64,000 nucleotides of DNA from Ailanthus altissimus (Eukaryota; Streptophyta; Magnoliopsida; Sapindales; Simaroubaceae): positions 13,774,001-13,838,000 of the forward strand of contig OX327697.1 in the NCBI GenBank assembly GCA_946807835.1. Reading direction: 5' to 3'. The translations under genes and the position numbers were made by a program. Below the pieces are notes generated by a model. That model saw nothing but the letters and a program-made list of their open reading frames with translations. It ran no database searches and was not told where the DNA came from. Below are positions 1 to 12,044 of the stretch, one piece after another; the first letter of the stretch is position 1; each line of letters begins with the position of its first letter.

Positions 1-2728
1 ACTCGGTTGGGGCGTTGGACGGTCATGGAATATTTTTGAAATTTTTTTCTATTAGCTTGGCAAAGGAAGATTTAATTTAATAAATGAATTTTCTTATAAG
101 TGTTATGCATGGAACAAGTCTTTGTTAAGAAACAAAATTCATGTCTTATAAAATGGACCAATTAGAGACAAGTTCATGAATTGCCAAGTTGGAAGTCTAG
201 TGAGTTCCTTTGACTATTCTAACTAAATAGTTACAAAGGAACTAATTAAATATTTATATTTCTAACCACTGGCAATTTAGAAATTTGGAGTTAGTTGAGA
301 GGAAAAATTGGACACTTGAAAGGGGACTATATAAAGTAGAAGTGTGTAGAAATTTTATGAAATGAAAAATAAAAAATCATTAGAGCAAAGAGGGAGAGAG
401 TTCGACCAAGAGAAGGGAAACACTGCTACAGTAAAACCAAGCTATTTTATGATTTTTTTCATGCTTGATCAAGCCAAAATTATGCCAAATACAAGTTTCT
501 AAGATCAATTGAAGCTTCCAATAGTGAGAATTCAAGAAAATGATGTAAGAAAAGCACTATTTGATAATGGTGAAGGATGAATTTTCCATCATGGCTTTAA
601 TTAATGTTCTTGTGTGTATTCTTGATTTAGATTGAGTTGAATTCAAGTATGGAGCTTAAAGGAGTCATCGAATTGAAGAAATTAGTAAGGTAAGAATTAG
701 GGTTTCGTGTGACTTTGTTCTAAAAACTTCTATTGAATGTTATTAAGGCATTAGAATGAAATTGGCTTGATTTCGATGCCATTAGAGTAAAAAATTGAAG
801 AAAAGAAGTGTGTTTGGTGGAGAAGGTGAATTTGGCCATTTAGGGGATTATAGAGCTTGAGTTGTGTTTTGGTTAAATTGTTGTGTAGAAATGGTTTCTT
901 ATATTAATTGGATGTATATGGTTAATGGAAATCAAAAAATGAAGAAAATGGGACATAATTGTCCATATTGGTAAGGTGAAGGCAATTATGTCCAATCTAA
1001 TTTATAAGGTGTTAAGCAATTTTTATGGCTTTGGATGGTGAATTAAACTAGATTAAACAAGATTGAATGGCTTCATAATAAAAATCAAAAAGCGGAATCA
1101 TCCAGGCTTTGAAAGTCGATTAGGGTACTTATTAGTTTAAATGGAATTTTAGCTTTTATAAAAGTTTTAAATGTCATTTTTGACATGTAGGTGAAGAAAA
1201 CCGAGAGCAGTAAAAGCAGAAAAGTTTTTGGCAAAAATTTGAGCTTGAAGTATTCAGTGAGTGAAAATTGGTTTTATGTATCTTTTGTTTAATATATTTT
1301 TAGCCTATTTGAATTTTATGTTTTATATAACCTTAAATGCATAAATATGATTTACATTTTTTATCTACTATTATAATAATGAATTTCTATGTCCAGTATG
1401 ATTTACAGTTTTAAAGTTATTAAATTAGTTTTCAAAGGCCATTGGTACCCTCAGATTTACAGTAATGGTGATCGTTTAAGACCCGGCCGGTATATTCCGT
1501 ACGCATGGGCAAGTATTGGGGGTGTGTCACTAACTCTCAAAAGTTAGGATGTCGAGTTATGTGAGTCGCTTTATGCATACGGGGTATTGTCTCGCTATAT
1601 GTAGACGATGTAGGATTCCGCCGCATAGCCAGCGAGATGTCTCTAGATGTCACAGAGGATGTTGCTAGTTGAGACATCTCATGACCTACTCATATCTTTA
1701 GATGTCACAGTGGGTGTTGCTAGATGAGATTTCCTGTGACCTACTCATGTGTACGGTGCTAGTCAAATCACTGCGTGAGTCTTGAGCTTTAGGGTTACTA
1801 TGTGGCGTAGTTTAGAAAGAAAATAGCCGAGCGAGAGTTTTTGCAGCTTTTGAGTTACAGAGTACATATCAGTGTTTTATATTTTATATATGCATCTTAG
1901 CTACCATGTTTTGCAGATTTTGGAAATTGTGTACATAAATTATTGATAAAAATCGCTCGACAGAATTTTATCAGCATATGATGTTTAAAAGCAGTTTTAT
2001 AGTTTTATAATAGCATATGAAGCATGTTTTGTGCAGTTTTTCAATATTTACTATTTATGTAGAATTTTATTTATTTATTTTTATCAAAAATTTTAAATGC
2101 ACTCACTGAGCTCCTTTAGCTCACTCGTTTTGTGTTTTATGTTTTCTAAACCCCATTTTCAGGTGCAGGCCTTAGTATGCAACCTGTTGCTTCTCCTGTT
2201 GCTGATTAGTAGGATAAATCTGAAGAACATTTTGTAAATGTAAATGTACTGAGTAGCACCTTTTGGTTTTCTGCATAGGAGATATAATATATGTGCATAT
2301 TGTAAATATGTTTGAACAATCAAGAAGTGGTTTAAGCATTTTGATGATAGTTTTTTCTTTTCATTAATATGTTACTGTTACGTGATTAGAATGAAACTAT
2401 TTTGAGTTGAGTTGGTTTGGACCTGGAAAGAACTAGAGGTCCTATTTGGAAGTTGAAAAAGCTATTTGAATTAGAAGTGGGATTTTCTTGCAGGTTTTGT
2501 ATTTGAATTTTTAGAAAAATAGAGGAAACTCTATCCATTTTTTAAAAATTTTAAAAAATTATTTTCATAAATATTTTAGGATTTTATCAGTAATAGCAAT
2601 AACTAATTAGGGGTTCGCCTCACAGAATTCCCCAGCCAGTTGATAGTCAGACTATGAGGAACTTCTGTTAGGGTGCCCACCAGGGTCGCTGGGATCTATA
2701 ATAGAGGGTTTCGGGATTGGTCCTGTCA
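1..2728 (+). mobile_element. Ty3/gypsy (chromovirus-like) LTR, 5' end outside the window
   Basis: No coding sequence is present. The sequence is recognised as an LTR because its first ~1.46 kb recurs, reverse-complemented, at 60958-62290, where the copy sits next to a minus-strand gypsy polymerase relic. Shared landmarks include the block around 10-60 (matching 62222-62280) and the block around 1413-1462 (matching 60955-61010). The 3' limit is inferred from a CA dinucleotide at 2727-2728 and is unverified. Orientation is called + because the right copy reads minus with its polymerase upstream. The 1480-1860 stretch is the most GC-rich part. Confidence 0.6.
1636..1750 (+). repeat. Two-copy tandem repeat, period 55 bp, inside the gypsy LTR
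   Basis: Two adjacent copies share TAGATGTCAC at 1644 and 1699, followed by a GTTGCTAG block and a GACCTACTCAT block. They differ at several positions, so the duplication is old. The truncated LTR copy at the right end of the window stops before this region, so the repeat cannot be compared there. Confidence 0.7.
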
Positions 2729-2749
2729 TTTTGTCTCTCTAGCTCAGAG

Positions 2750-2990
2750 ATTTTACTTTCTACCTTAGCTATTTTGGTTTTAACTGCTTTAACTGAACCT
2801 CAAGGTCTTTGGATTCCTCTCGAACTTGTTGGACCTCCTGCCTTGCCTTAGCCAAGTTCTTCTCAAGTTGCTAGACATACTGAGCAGTGACGTTTGTGCG
2901 ACACTTAGCAAAAGCATAGGCAACCTACAACCCAAATGAATTAAGACCCTGAATGGTGATTCTAAAATAATAATAGCCATAAGAACCAAG
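2750..2990 (-). pseudogene. Unrecognised coiled-coil-like coding fragment
   Basis: On the minus strand a frame reads through a lysine-, glutamate- and glutamine-rich stretch with heptad-like spacing (segments resembling NLAKARQEVQQVREESKD), with stop codons before and after it. Such coiled-coil pieces are common in gag-like or transposon-associated proteins of plants, but I cannot assign a family. It lies between the gypsy LTR and an Athila LTR start at 3012. Confidence 0.25.
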
Positions 2991-3011
2991 AGTAAACGAT
3001 AGCTTTAATTA

Positions 3012-4005
3012 TGATGATTATTTTTATCTCCTTAAACTTAGTATTTGTTCATTTAATTTCAAATATTTTGATATTTATACATATTATGGTTATGGTTAAT
3101 TATAATTTTAAAGATATTTGGTGCAAGATAGATTGAATCAAATAAAACAGGGGTGAAAATATCAAAATAAATGCCAACGCCACAATCTTAAAAGGTAGCA
3201 TCGCAATGCTGGAGAAGGGAAAGAAAAATCCCGTAATAAAACCTGAGCACTGCAATATCAGCATACTAAGGCCGCGGCGTTGGAACATGAAGAAGATCCT
3301 CCAAGTCAGAATATGATTACTATGACACCCAAGACTCAGTGCTATAGTGCTAATGCAACCCATAAATTAACCAAGATCTAGAAGACGAGCATTGTAGCAT
3401 TAAAAGGCATTGTTGTAGTGCTTAGACCAAAATCAGAGATAGTATAAGAGAGCACGAAAAAATAAATACTTATTCAAAGTTTAGAGAAAATTTAAAAATT
3501 GAAAAAGAGATTTCTACAATAAGGACAAAAGAGGGAAGATCTACAACAAGGACAAGAGAGAGAGGACGAAGTTTTCAGGGCACTATCTCTTTTCTTATAT
3601 TCTTTATAATTGTTATAGATTATTATTCTTCATGATGATGATTGTATGCTTTAGAACTCTATTTACTACCATTAGCTAAGTTTTATTACAAGGATTGTAA
3701 CTTTGAACTCGATATTTAATTGAATTTAGTTCCTTAACTTATTTTTGAAATCAACTGTGGATTATTTACTTTATCTTATGGTTAATGCTTTTTAATTACT
3801 TGATCATTAATTAGATTGTCTAGGAACTATAATAAACTTGGACAAGTGGATTATGTGTTTTGCCTTGAAAAAATTGATTTTTGATCATAGTGTGACAACT
3901 ATAAATTTGAGGTAGAAATACACTCCTATGGCATACATGGTATTGAAAATCTGTTTGTATTGAATTTCAGTTTTATCTAATTACCATAGGAATATACATA
4001 ATTTT
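3012..4005 (+). mobile_element. Truncated Athila-type LTR fragment
   Basis: It starts TGATGATTATTT and continues through an ACATATTATGG block, like the sense-strand start of the Athila LTRs at 33462-35025 and 41623-43173 (TGATGAGTATAA...ACATATTATGG). It carries a GC-dyad island at 3165-3420, in the same relative position as in those LTRs, and a late-LTR landmark (ATTACCATAGGAATATA) near 3980. It then stops abruptly where a second LTR of the same type begins. The junction at about 4005 is approximate. Confidence 0.5.
3165..3420. repeat. GC-dyad island 1
   Basis: A local cluster of short imperfect palindromes in AT-rich surroundings, such as AGTGCTATAGTGCT near 3339 and GGCCGCGGCGTTGG near 3270, plus decayed forms near 3390-3420. 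It is the same kind of motif as in the LTR and leader islands further right. Confidence 0.5.
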
Positions 4006-4083
4006 ATGAGAATAAATGGCTATTTATATGCATTATTGTTATTTACAGTGACTAAAATGCAAACTTTTCAAAATATACAGCCC

Positions 4084-4185
4084 AGCACTCCAGCGCTAGA
4101 CCCTCACCGCTTCAGTGATAAAGCCTTTTACACGCAGTGCCCTAGCGACAGTAACATAGCACCTCAGTAGTAGTGCGATTCCTGA
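4084..4185. repeat. GC-dyad island 2, in the element A LTR
   Basis: Contains CACTCCAGCGCTAG, CCGCTTCAGTG and CCTAGCGAC-type pieces. It lies just upstream of the TATA-like box, the same position in U3 as islands 5 and 7. Confidence 0.5.
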
Positions 4186-5052
4186 TGTGACAAGAATTGA
4201 GGTTTTCAAGCTCAAATCAATCCCTATAAAAGGCCACTTATCCCCAGCCTTTAGAGATCATCCAAGAACATCATGAACACACAACACAAATCTTAGAGAG
4301 CAATTAGAGCTTAATTGAAGTAGCCATAGAAAGAGATTCAAGGCATTCTTTGGCATCAAGAGTTTTTTAGGTAGCACAATCAAGAACAATTCGACGTCTA
4401 TATCAGTATGCTATTAGTTGTATCATGTTTGTTTGTTTTTTTTGCCACTGTTCTTTTGTAGCCATGAGCTAAATTCTCTTTCTAGGGTTAATACTTGAAT
4501 TAAATATATGCACTTAATTTCCATATCCTTTTAATATTTAATAAAATTAGTTCTTTGTTATTCAAATTACTTGTTCTTAATGCTTTAATATATCTGGCCA
4601 ATATATGGTGAATGAATTGGTAATATTTTGTATAAACGCAGAAGAGGAATCATTACATTTAGACCTAGGTAATTTGATGCATGATTGTAGAGTAACATTC
4701 AATGTTGCATATGTAAATTTTAAATTAGGATAGGAATATACCTAATTGGCATGTATGATCAACAAGACTAATCTTAATGAATCTTAATTTATTATAAGTA
4801 CCATAGAAATATAGGTATTTGATAAATTAAGGTATACTTGCATGACTTTGGGAGAGACTTGTGAATATATTAGTGTCTTAATCAATAACAAGAACTAAGG
4901 GAATTAAATATTAAAGGATTAACAATTGGGAAGCGTATTGAGGGATAGTGTTAACTCTAGGTTTTCTCTATATGCTATCTTCTAAATCTCTTTACTTTGT
5001 GTCATTGCTTTTATAATTTTCTAAATTCATCCTTAGATTTTTATTATCTGAA

Positions 5053-5406
5053 TAATTACTAGAAAGATATAATTTTAGTACTTAGTTAAAAAGAATATAT
5101 TATCCCTATAAGTTCTACATTTGGCTATTTTGTCCCTTTATTACTTGCATACGATAGTGTATACTTGCACTCAATTATAAGATATAAAATTATCGCATCA
5201 TATATCATGTTATCTTTTACGTTTTGCTTTTGGTTCTGTTTAGTTTAGATTAAGTCGTCCGCTTTTTAATTATCTAGATAAAAGTAAAGACATAATTTTA
5301 GTACCTAGCAAGAATAGAATCAAAATTCTTCATAGGAACGATACTTTACTTATTCTATATAACTTGTTTACAATAGTGTGCACTTGTGCCTTAGTAATTC
5401 ATATCA
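5053..5406 (+). repeat. Diverged tandem duplication of the LTR 3' end (offset about 220 bp)
   Basis: TATAATTTTAGTACTTAG near 5069 recurs as CATAATTTTAGTACCTAG near 5289. ATAGTGTATACTTGCAC near 5154 recurs as ATAGTGTGCACTTGTGC near 5373. The second copy runs directly into the primer-binding site, so it is the functional LTR end. The first copy is an internal duplicate. Confidence 0.55.
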
Positions 5407-5415
5407 GTAAGTTTT

Positions 5416-5433
5416 TGACATTGTTTCCAGGGA
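5416..5433 (+). other. Decayed primer-binding site (tRNA-Asp type)
   Basis: The sequence TGACATTGTTTCCAGGGA lies 9 nt after the LTR end. It matches the typical Athila/Tat primer site TGGCGCCGTTGCCGGGGA (recalled, tRNA-Asp complement) at 12 of 18 positions, and five of the six differences are transitions. The position and the following gag support the call. Confidence 0.65.
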
Positions 5434-5635
5434 ATTTGATATCTATTTTTGTTAGTACTAATACAAAGCTATCTTGTTCTTAATTCAAACTTTTTTATTT
5501 TGTTTCTATAGTAATTCTTTAGCAGTTTATGCAATGTTCAAAAGGTGTCGACTTAGCTTCTTTTAATCTGAAGATTGAAAGAACAAAAGGAAGGAATTTC
5601 AAGAATAAAACCAAGTGTTACAACCAGCAGACACC

Positions 5636-7000
5636 ATGGGCGACTAAATCAGAACCTTGCCAAAGAAGGAAAGTTCTTTGAGGCACTATGTATTCCTATT
5701 AGTTGATGGCATTCACTCCAACATATACACACTAATAATTAATGTCAACAATTTTAAGATTAAGTCGAGCACAATTCAGATGTTAAAGGACTGTATATAG
5801 TTTAGTGGGCTACTGAATGATGATCCTAATGAGCATATCATAAATTTCTTATAGATTTATAATACTTTCAATAGTAACATTAGATGATTTGAAACATAAA
5901 TTCTTGACGATGCCATATGACTACGATTGTTCCTGTTTTAACTTTAAGGATAAGGTGAAAAACTAATTGATATCATTATCGTTCAGATCAATAGCAATAT
6001 GGGATGATTTGGCAAGATGCAGAATTATATTACCTCATTTGTGTAGTACAATTTGAAGTCCTTTCTATGAAGTATGAGAGCAGTTTAAGGACATGCTGAG
6101 AAAGTGTCCATATTATAGGGTCCCAAAGTGGCTGTTAGTTTAGACATATTATCATTGGTTAGTGGGGAACCTATAGAAAATACTAGATGTCGCAGCAAGA
6201 TGAGCTTTAATGAACAAGTCAACTGACAAAACATATAACCCGCTAGAGAAAATGGCATCCAATAACTACTAATGGGCAGTAGAAAAAGTTATCTCAAGAA
6301 AGATTATAGGTGTTCATGATATAGAAGCACTCACCACATTGGCCACATAAGTCAACTTATTATCAAAGAAATTTGATGTGTTGGGAGTAAATGCAGTGAA
6401 GAATTAACCTATCACCTGTGACTTCTGTAGTGAAAACCTTTTAAATGGCCAATGCATGGAAATTGCATAGTACATTAGATAATAGACAACTCAACCCCAA
6501 CTCTAATTTTTACAATTCGAGGTGGAGAAAATATTCAAATTTCTCCTAAAGTAATAATTAAAGGTAATCTTCAAAGCCAATAAATCTTCCTAGATTCCTA
6601 ACACAACGTGAACAGTAACATGAAAAGAAACTGACCCTAGAGAAAATGTTTATACAATATATGAAGCAAACTGGTGCTCTTATGTAAATCCAAACAACCT
6701 CTTTGAGGACCTTGGAGACTCAAGTGTCATAATTGGCCATATCTTTAAATAGCCATCCACAAGGCTCTTTTCGCAGCACTATAAAGGTGAGTCCATAGGG
6801 TGATAGAGAGCATTATAAGGTAGTAACTTTGAAGAGTGGAAGAGAAATACTACATGCTGTATAAAAATACTAAGCACAGAAGCAACCAATTCAAGATAAC
6901 AACTCGACAATAGAAAATCAAATTGCAGAAAAATATGAAAAGACAATGCAAAATGATAACTTGAGCGTATACGACTCCACAACCATTTCCCTAATGCCTT
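5636..7000 (+). pseudogene. Athila-type gag, decayed (element A)
   Basis: An ATG at 5636 is followed within a few codons by a stop (ATG GGC GAC TAA). The frame then continues with recognisable Athila gag sequence, including LLVDGIHSN, TIQMLKD and LNDDPNEHI, which aligns to the better preserved gag at 39760-41245 (DGIHSSIRRPT, IIQMLK, DDPNEHI). A zinc-knuckle remnant lies near 6418-6465 and reads CDFCSENLLNGQC, where the element at 40.3 kb has CDFCGDNHPNGHC, so the zinc-binding His is lost. Frameshifts and stops occur throughout. The protein would have formed the virus-like particle; it is non-functional here. Confidence 0.7.
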
Positions 7001-7249
7001 CAAAAGTGAAAACTTGATAAATGGTTTTCCAAGTTCTTGAAAGTCTTTAAGAAATTACATATCAACATATCTTTTACTGATGCACTGGAGTAAATGCCTA
7101 GTTGCTTAAATTTTATGAAGGATATTTTGTCAAAGAAGAGAACACTTGAAAACTTTGACACAATGACTTTGAAATAAGAGTACAGTGCAATATTGTAGAA
7201 GAAATTATCTATAAAGCTCAAGGATCTAGGGAGATTTACAATTCTATGC

Positions 7250-7720
7250 ACAATTAAAAGCTAGTACTTTGGTAAACCTCTGTGTGACTTCAGGGCCAAC
7301 ATAAATCTAATGCTGCTGTCAATTTACAAGAAGTTAGGTTTGGAGAAGGTAAAGCCAACAAATGTCACATTGCAGTTAGAAGATTGATCACTCACTTATC
7401 CAAGGGACACAATTGAAGATGTACTGATAATAAGTTGATAAGCTTTTATTTTCAATAGATTTCATTATACTAGACATAGAAGAAGATCATGAGATTCTCA
7501 TTATCCTAGGTAGACCAATCTTAGCCATATGAAGGATATTAATTAATGTGTAGAATAGAAAACTCATAATGAGAGTTCAAGACTAGGAAGTGACATTCAA
7601 TGTGTTTAAAGCCATGAAGTTTCCAAGTGAAGTAGAGGAAAATTTCAGCATTGGCAAAAATGGCAATAAAGTACAGGACATGTTTACTAAAATTATAATA
7701 CAAACTCATTAGAAGATGCT
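7250..7720 (+). pseudogene. Athila-type aspartic protease region, decayed
   Basis: The frame from about 7266 reads KPLCDFRANINLMLLSIYKK, the retroelement protease region in which a DLGA-type active site is expected; here it reads DFRA. It continues through KKLGLEKVKPTNVTLQ to a DTIEDVL block. Several stops follow around 7385-7500. It lies between gag and RT as expected. The strand and family are clear; the exact ends are not. Confidence 0.6.
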
Positions 7721-9240
7721 ATGATCAATAGAATTGAGTTGGATAATCATGAAGCTCAAGAATATTTAAAGGTTTTGAATACCTCCCTATGTTACGACAG
7801 AGACAAAGCAAGGTTAGAACTATTAGGGAGACTAACAAATGTAAAGGCTCATACTAAGCCTTCAATTGAAGAACCATTATTGTTGAAACACAAACCTTTG
7901 CCAAGCCATTTGCGGTATGAATTCTTTGGCAATTTTTTACTCTTCTTATAATAATATATGCTACCCTTGATGATACATAGGAAGAAAAATTGCTTAGAGT
8001 GCAGAAGAAGTATAAAAACACATTGGGGTAGACCATTCCATATTATAGATATTATCCCTTTATTTTGCATGCACAAAATTCTTTTGGAAAATGGCTTTAA
8101 ATATTAATAGAACAGTAGGGCAGGTTAAATCTTGTCATGAAAAAAGTCAAGAAAGAGATTATCAAATGGCTTGATGCAAGAATCATATATCCAATCTCGG
8201 ATAGCTCTCGGGTGAACCCTGTGCAATGTGTGCCAAAGAAAGGAGATGTAATAGTTGTAGCCAATGAAACTAATAAGTTAATCCTTATGTGGGCAGTCAA
8301 AGAATGAAGAGTATGCATGGATTACAGAAAATTGAATATGGCTACTTACAAGGACCATTTTCCATTGCCATTCATTGACTAAATTTGGATAGGTTTATAA
8401 GCTGATAATACTATTGTTTCTTGGATAGGTATTTAGTCTGTAATCAAATTGCCATACCCCTGAAAGATCAAAAGCAAATGACATTCACCTATCCATATGG
8501 AACATCTACTTTTTAGAGAATGCCATTCAAATTATGTATTGTATTTGCCACTTTTCAAATATGTATGATGGCATTTTCTCTAATACAATGGAGCAGTTCT
8601 TATAAGTTTTTATGGATGATTTTTTAGTTTTCAGGGATTCTCTTGATATGTGCTTGGACAATTTAGCATTCGTGTTGAAGAGATGTGAGGACACCAACTT
8701 GGTGCTAAATTAGGAGAAGTACCACTTCAAGGTTAAGGAAGGAATTGTTCTTGGCCATCAAATTTCTTCAAAGGGAATTAAGTTTGAAGTTTTCTTAGAC
8801 ACGTGGGCTTTTATAAAAGATTTGTAAAGTATTTCTCCAAGATCTCCAAACTTTTTTGCAACTTATTAGAGAAAGATGTGCAGTTCAAATTTGATGATAC
8901 ATACATTGAGGCTTTTAAAGTAATAACGTTAAAGCTCATTTTACCTCAATTAGTGTAGCATTAGATTAGGATTTATCATTTAAGTTAATATGCGATGCTA
9001 GTGATATTGCAATAGAAGTAGTCTTGGGCCAACGGAAGAATAAAGTCTTTCATACTATCTAATATGCTAGCAATACCTTAAATGATTCACAAACTAACTA
9101 CACAACCACTGAGAAAGAGCTAGTTGTAGTTGTGTTCACCTTCAACAAGTTGTTTTCCTATCTCATTGGGGTTAAGGTGATAGTCTTTACAAACCATTCT
9201 ATCATTAAGTACGGTGTTATAAAAAAAGATGCAAATTAAG
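7721..9240 (+). pseudogene. Athila-type reverse transcriptase and RNase H, decayed
   Basis: The short frame at 7721-7951 is the linker before RT (DNHEAQEYLKVLN). RT motifs follow in broken frames: the fingers region near 8140-8330, QMTFTYPYGT near 8478-8507, and MPFKLCIVFATFQ near 8521-8560 in place of the canonical MPFGL-C-A-TFQ. RNase H remnants near 9100-9200 read TEKELVVVVFTFNKL. Many stops and frameshifts show long inactivity. Gene order PR-RT-RH-IN confirms Ty3/gypsy. Confidence 0.7.
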
Positions 9241-9394
9241 GCTGATTAGGTAGGTGTTGCTGCTATAAGAATTTGATTTGAAGATTTGAGATAGAAAAGG
9301 CATAGAAAATTAGGTTGTAGACTATAACTCTCACTTAGAATGAGGAAATCAAGATGAAAATGAGATAATGATATAAATAAATCCTTCCTCGATA

Positions 9395-10768
9395 AGCAAT
9401 TCTTGGCAATTAATCACATTAGTACACCATGTTATGTTGACTATGTTAAATACTTGGTGTATGGCAACTTTCTCCAGACTTAATTTCCCATTAGAAAAAT
9501 GAAGTTCTTACATGATGTCAAATTTTACTATTGGGATAAACCCTTCTTATTTAAACAATGTGTGGATTAAATCATTTGAAGGTGCATTCCAAGGGAGGAT
9601 ATTAAAGACATACTATAGAACTACCATTCTTCAAATTATGGTAGACATTTTGGAGGTGAAAAGTATGTAGCCAAAGTACTGCAATCTAGATTATTGCCAT
9701 TTATTATTTAAAGTTGCATACTTCTATGTCTCATAATTTACTCGATGCCAACAAATGGGAATATTTTGACAAAGCATGAGATGTCCATACAAAATATTTT
9801 GGAAGTAGAGATCTTTAATATATGAGGGATAGACTTTATGGGGCCATTTATTTCATCATAAAATAATGGATAGATTTTGGTAGTAGTTGACTACATCTCT
9901 AAATGGGTAGAAGTTGTTGCCTTACCAGCAAACAATACAAAAGCAGTCCTAAGATTCCTAAAGAAGAATAACTTTACTCAATATGGCACTCTGAGAGCCA
10001 TTATCAATTACGAAGGTCACACTTCTACAAATAGTGCTTTTCAGCCCTTCTATAGAAGTATGAGGTCAAGCACAAGATTATCACAGCATACCATCCACAA
10101 CCAAGCGGGCAAGCCGAAGTGTCAAACAAAGAAGTAAGGTGGATCTTAAAAAAAGACTAAAATCAAATTGGGAAAGATTAGGCAATACACTTATGATACA
10201 CTTTGGGACTATCAAACTATGTATAAGACCCTTATCGGAATGTCCACATTCTAATTAATCTTTGGCAAAACATATCATCTACTAATTGAGCTTGAACACA
10301 AAACTTATTAGGCCATTAAAGCATTAAATTTTGACTTTTAAGTAGTCTGTGAAAAATGCATGTTATAGTTTAATAAAAAGGATGAGTTTCATTTGCAGGC
10401 ATATGAAATCTCCAAGCTATGCAAGGAAAAGACAAAGAGACGGCTTGATAAGAAATTATGCAGCATTTTTTTAAACCGATACAACATGGGTTATTATTCA
10501 ATTCCCAACTCAAGTTTTTTCTGAAAAAGCTGAAATCAAGATAGTTTGTTCATTTAGAGTGATTGAGGTGTATCCTTATAGAGCAATAGAGTTAGAAGAA
10601 AAATCATCTAAGAAGACATTCAAAGTGAATTGCCAGTGGCCAAGCATTATTAGAGAGATGATGTTGATCACAAAAATCCTTAATCAACTTATCTAAGCCT
10701 TAGTGAATGAGCAAGATGTTAAGCCAATGATGTTAAATCAAGCACTTCTTGAAATGCAACCCAAGTAA
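9395..10768 (+). pseudogene. Athila-type integrase, decayed
   Basis: An open stretch at 9877-10137 carries VVVDYISKWVEVVALPANN and LRFLKKNNFTQYGTLRAII, the integrase core up to the region preceding the catalytic Asp; the expected ISDxG reads INYEG. The C-terminal part near 10250-10330 matches the Athila signature 'FGK.CH.P.ELE' in degraded form, and the chromodomain-less tail ends near 10768. The matching region in element C (38225-38996) is better preserved. Confidence 0.7.
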
Positions 10769-10811
10769 CATAAGTTTTCTTTCTATTAGTTTAAAAAAGC
10801 GAACCAATACT

Positions 10812-11150
10812 ACAACGCCAAATTCTAGAGCCGTAGCACTCTCTTATAGTGCAAGCAAGCTTCCCAAGTTAGTAACTTAGCATTGTGGCACCACTAAGAC
10901 AGAGCCGTAGTTCCTATACTTGGAAAGGTAACTATCAAAAACCATGTCTCATCACCACTACACCCTAAAACTAGAGCCGCAGTGCCCAAAATCCAGTGTC
11001 ACAGTGCTAACTCGATAGCAATTTCTACCCTAAGGCGGTAACTTAGCACTGCATCCCCATAACCCCATGCTGTAGTGCCAAAAAACTAGAAATTCAACCC
11101 CTAATTTCCACGCCTTAGCGGTACGATGGCAAATCCTAGCACCACGACGC
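10812..11150. repeat. GC-dyad island 3, in the integrase-to-env spacer of element A
   Basis: About 340 bp with repeated GAGCCGTAGCACT, GAGCCGCAGTGCC and CATGCTGTAGTGCC-type blocks in otherwise AT-rich DNA. It lies directly after the integrase end, like island 6 in element C. No frame has recognisable protein similarity. Confidence 0.55.
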
Positions 11151-12044
11151 CCATTTGAAATCTATTTTGAAATAGAAGTCTGTACTCATTCTCTCTACTT
11201 TTTAAAACACACAAAACCTAAATCCTCTTAATTTCCTCTAACCAGTTCTCCAAATCCGACCATCCTACAATAAATCCACCTTAAGCAACATCAATCTCTC
11301 ATTACTAACATAAATTCATCCATTTTGGACACATACAAAACTAAAAATTAAGGATTTGGAGCCAGAATTTGAAGGGGCATTGTAAGAACTAACTTTAAGG
11401 ATATTCAAAGATTGAGCTAATTAACTCCCCCAAACTCAATTTCATTCCATTGTTATTATTTTGATAATAGTTGTGTTGAGAAAGTACTTTGCAATTTAGG
11501 AGTAACGTTTAAAATTTGAAGTTTGTGATTGAAATTGAGTTAGTTAGATTGGATTGTTTGAGCATTACTTTATGAAATTAAATTGAAGCCTTTGTGAAAT
11601 AAATATAAATAAAGTAGAGGGAAAGAGGGACTAGTTTGAGAGATGGTTAAAAGCCTTCAATCTTCAATAATCTTCTTCAAATCTAAGCTTAAATGTTTTC
11701 TCTCACTAAAAACCTAATTTTTCTCTCTATTTCGTGCCACCCATTCCTTCTTTTAAATGAGACCCTTAGCTTTCTTTTTGTAAGTTCCAAAATTAGGGCA
11801 AAATTGGGAGTTTCTACATTGATTGGTGTTGCGACACCATGACCTGAGTTTTTACGCATACTGTAGCAACTGTTCATATGTATTGTAGCTTTTTTTATAT
11901 TTTTTACATGCTCTCCTTGGTTTTTCACCCCATATAGCTCTATAAATAACGTTAACGCACATTAAAGACATATATTCTTACTTAATTTGACCAATCATCA
12001 AGTTTAGGATATTGAAACTATATATATAAAATATGGTCATCAAT
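11151..12044. other. Unassigned stretch
   Basis: AT-rich. The first ~200 bp (pyrimidine-rich, ACACAAAACC) resembles the untranslated spacer before an Athila env-like ORF, but no such ORF follows. A minus-strand frame of 79 codons at 11689-11928 has no recognisable similarity. I see no other signal. Confidence 0.4.

Larger units (their letters stand above)
4006..5406 (+). mobile_element. Athila-type 5' LTR of the + strand element (element A)
   Basis: The right end is fixed by the primer-binding site that follows at 5416. The terminal region resembles the sense-strand end of the other Athila LTRs here (ATAGTGTGCACTTGTGCC, ending ...ATATCA at 5406). A GC-dyad island lies at 4084-4185 and a TATA-like CTATAAAAGG at about 4222, consistent with a U3 promoter. 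The left end is approximate because the element abuts another LTR fragment. Late-LTR landmarks (AGTACCATAGAAATATAGG near 4798) match those at 33840-33900 and 42020-42110. Confidence 0.6.
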
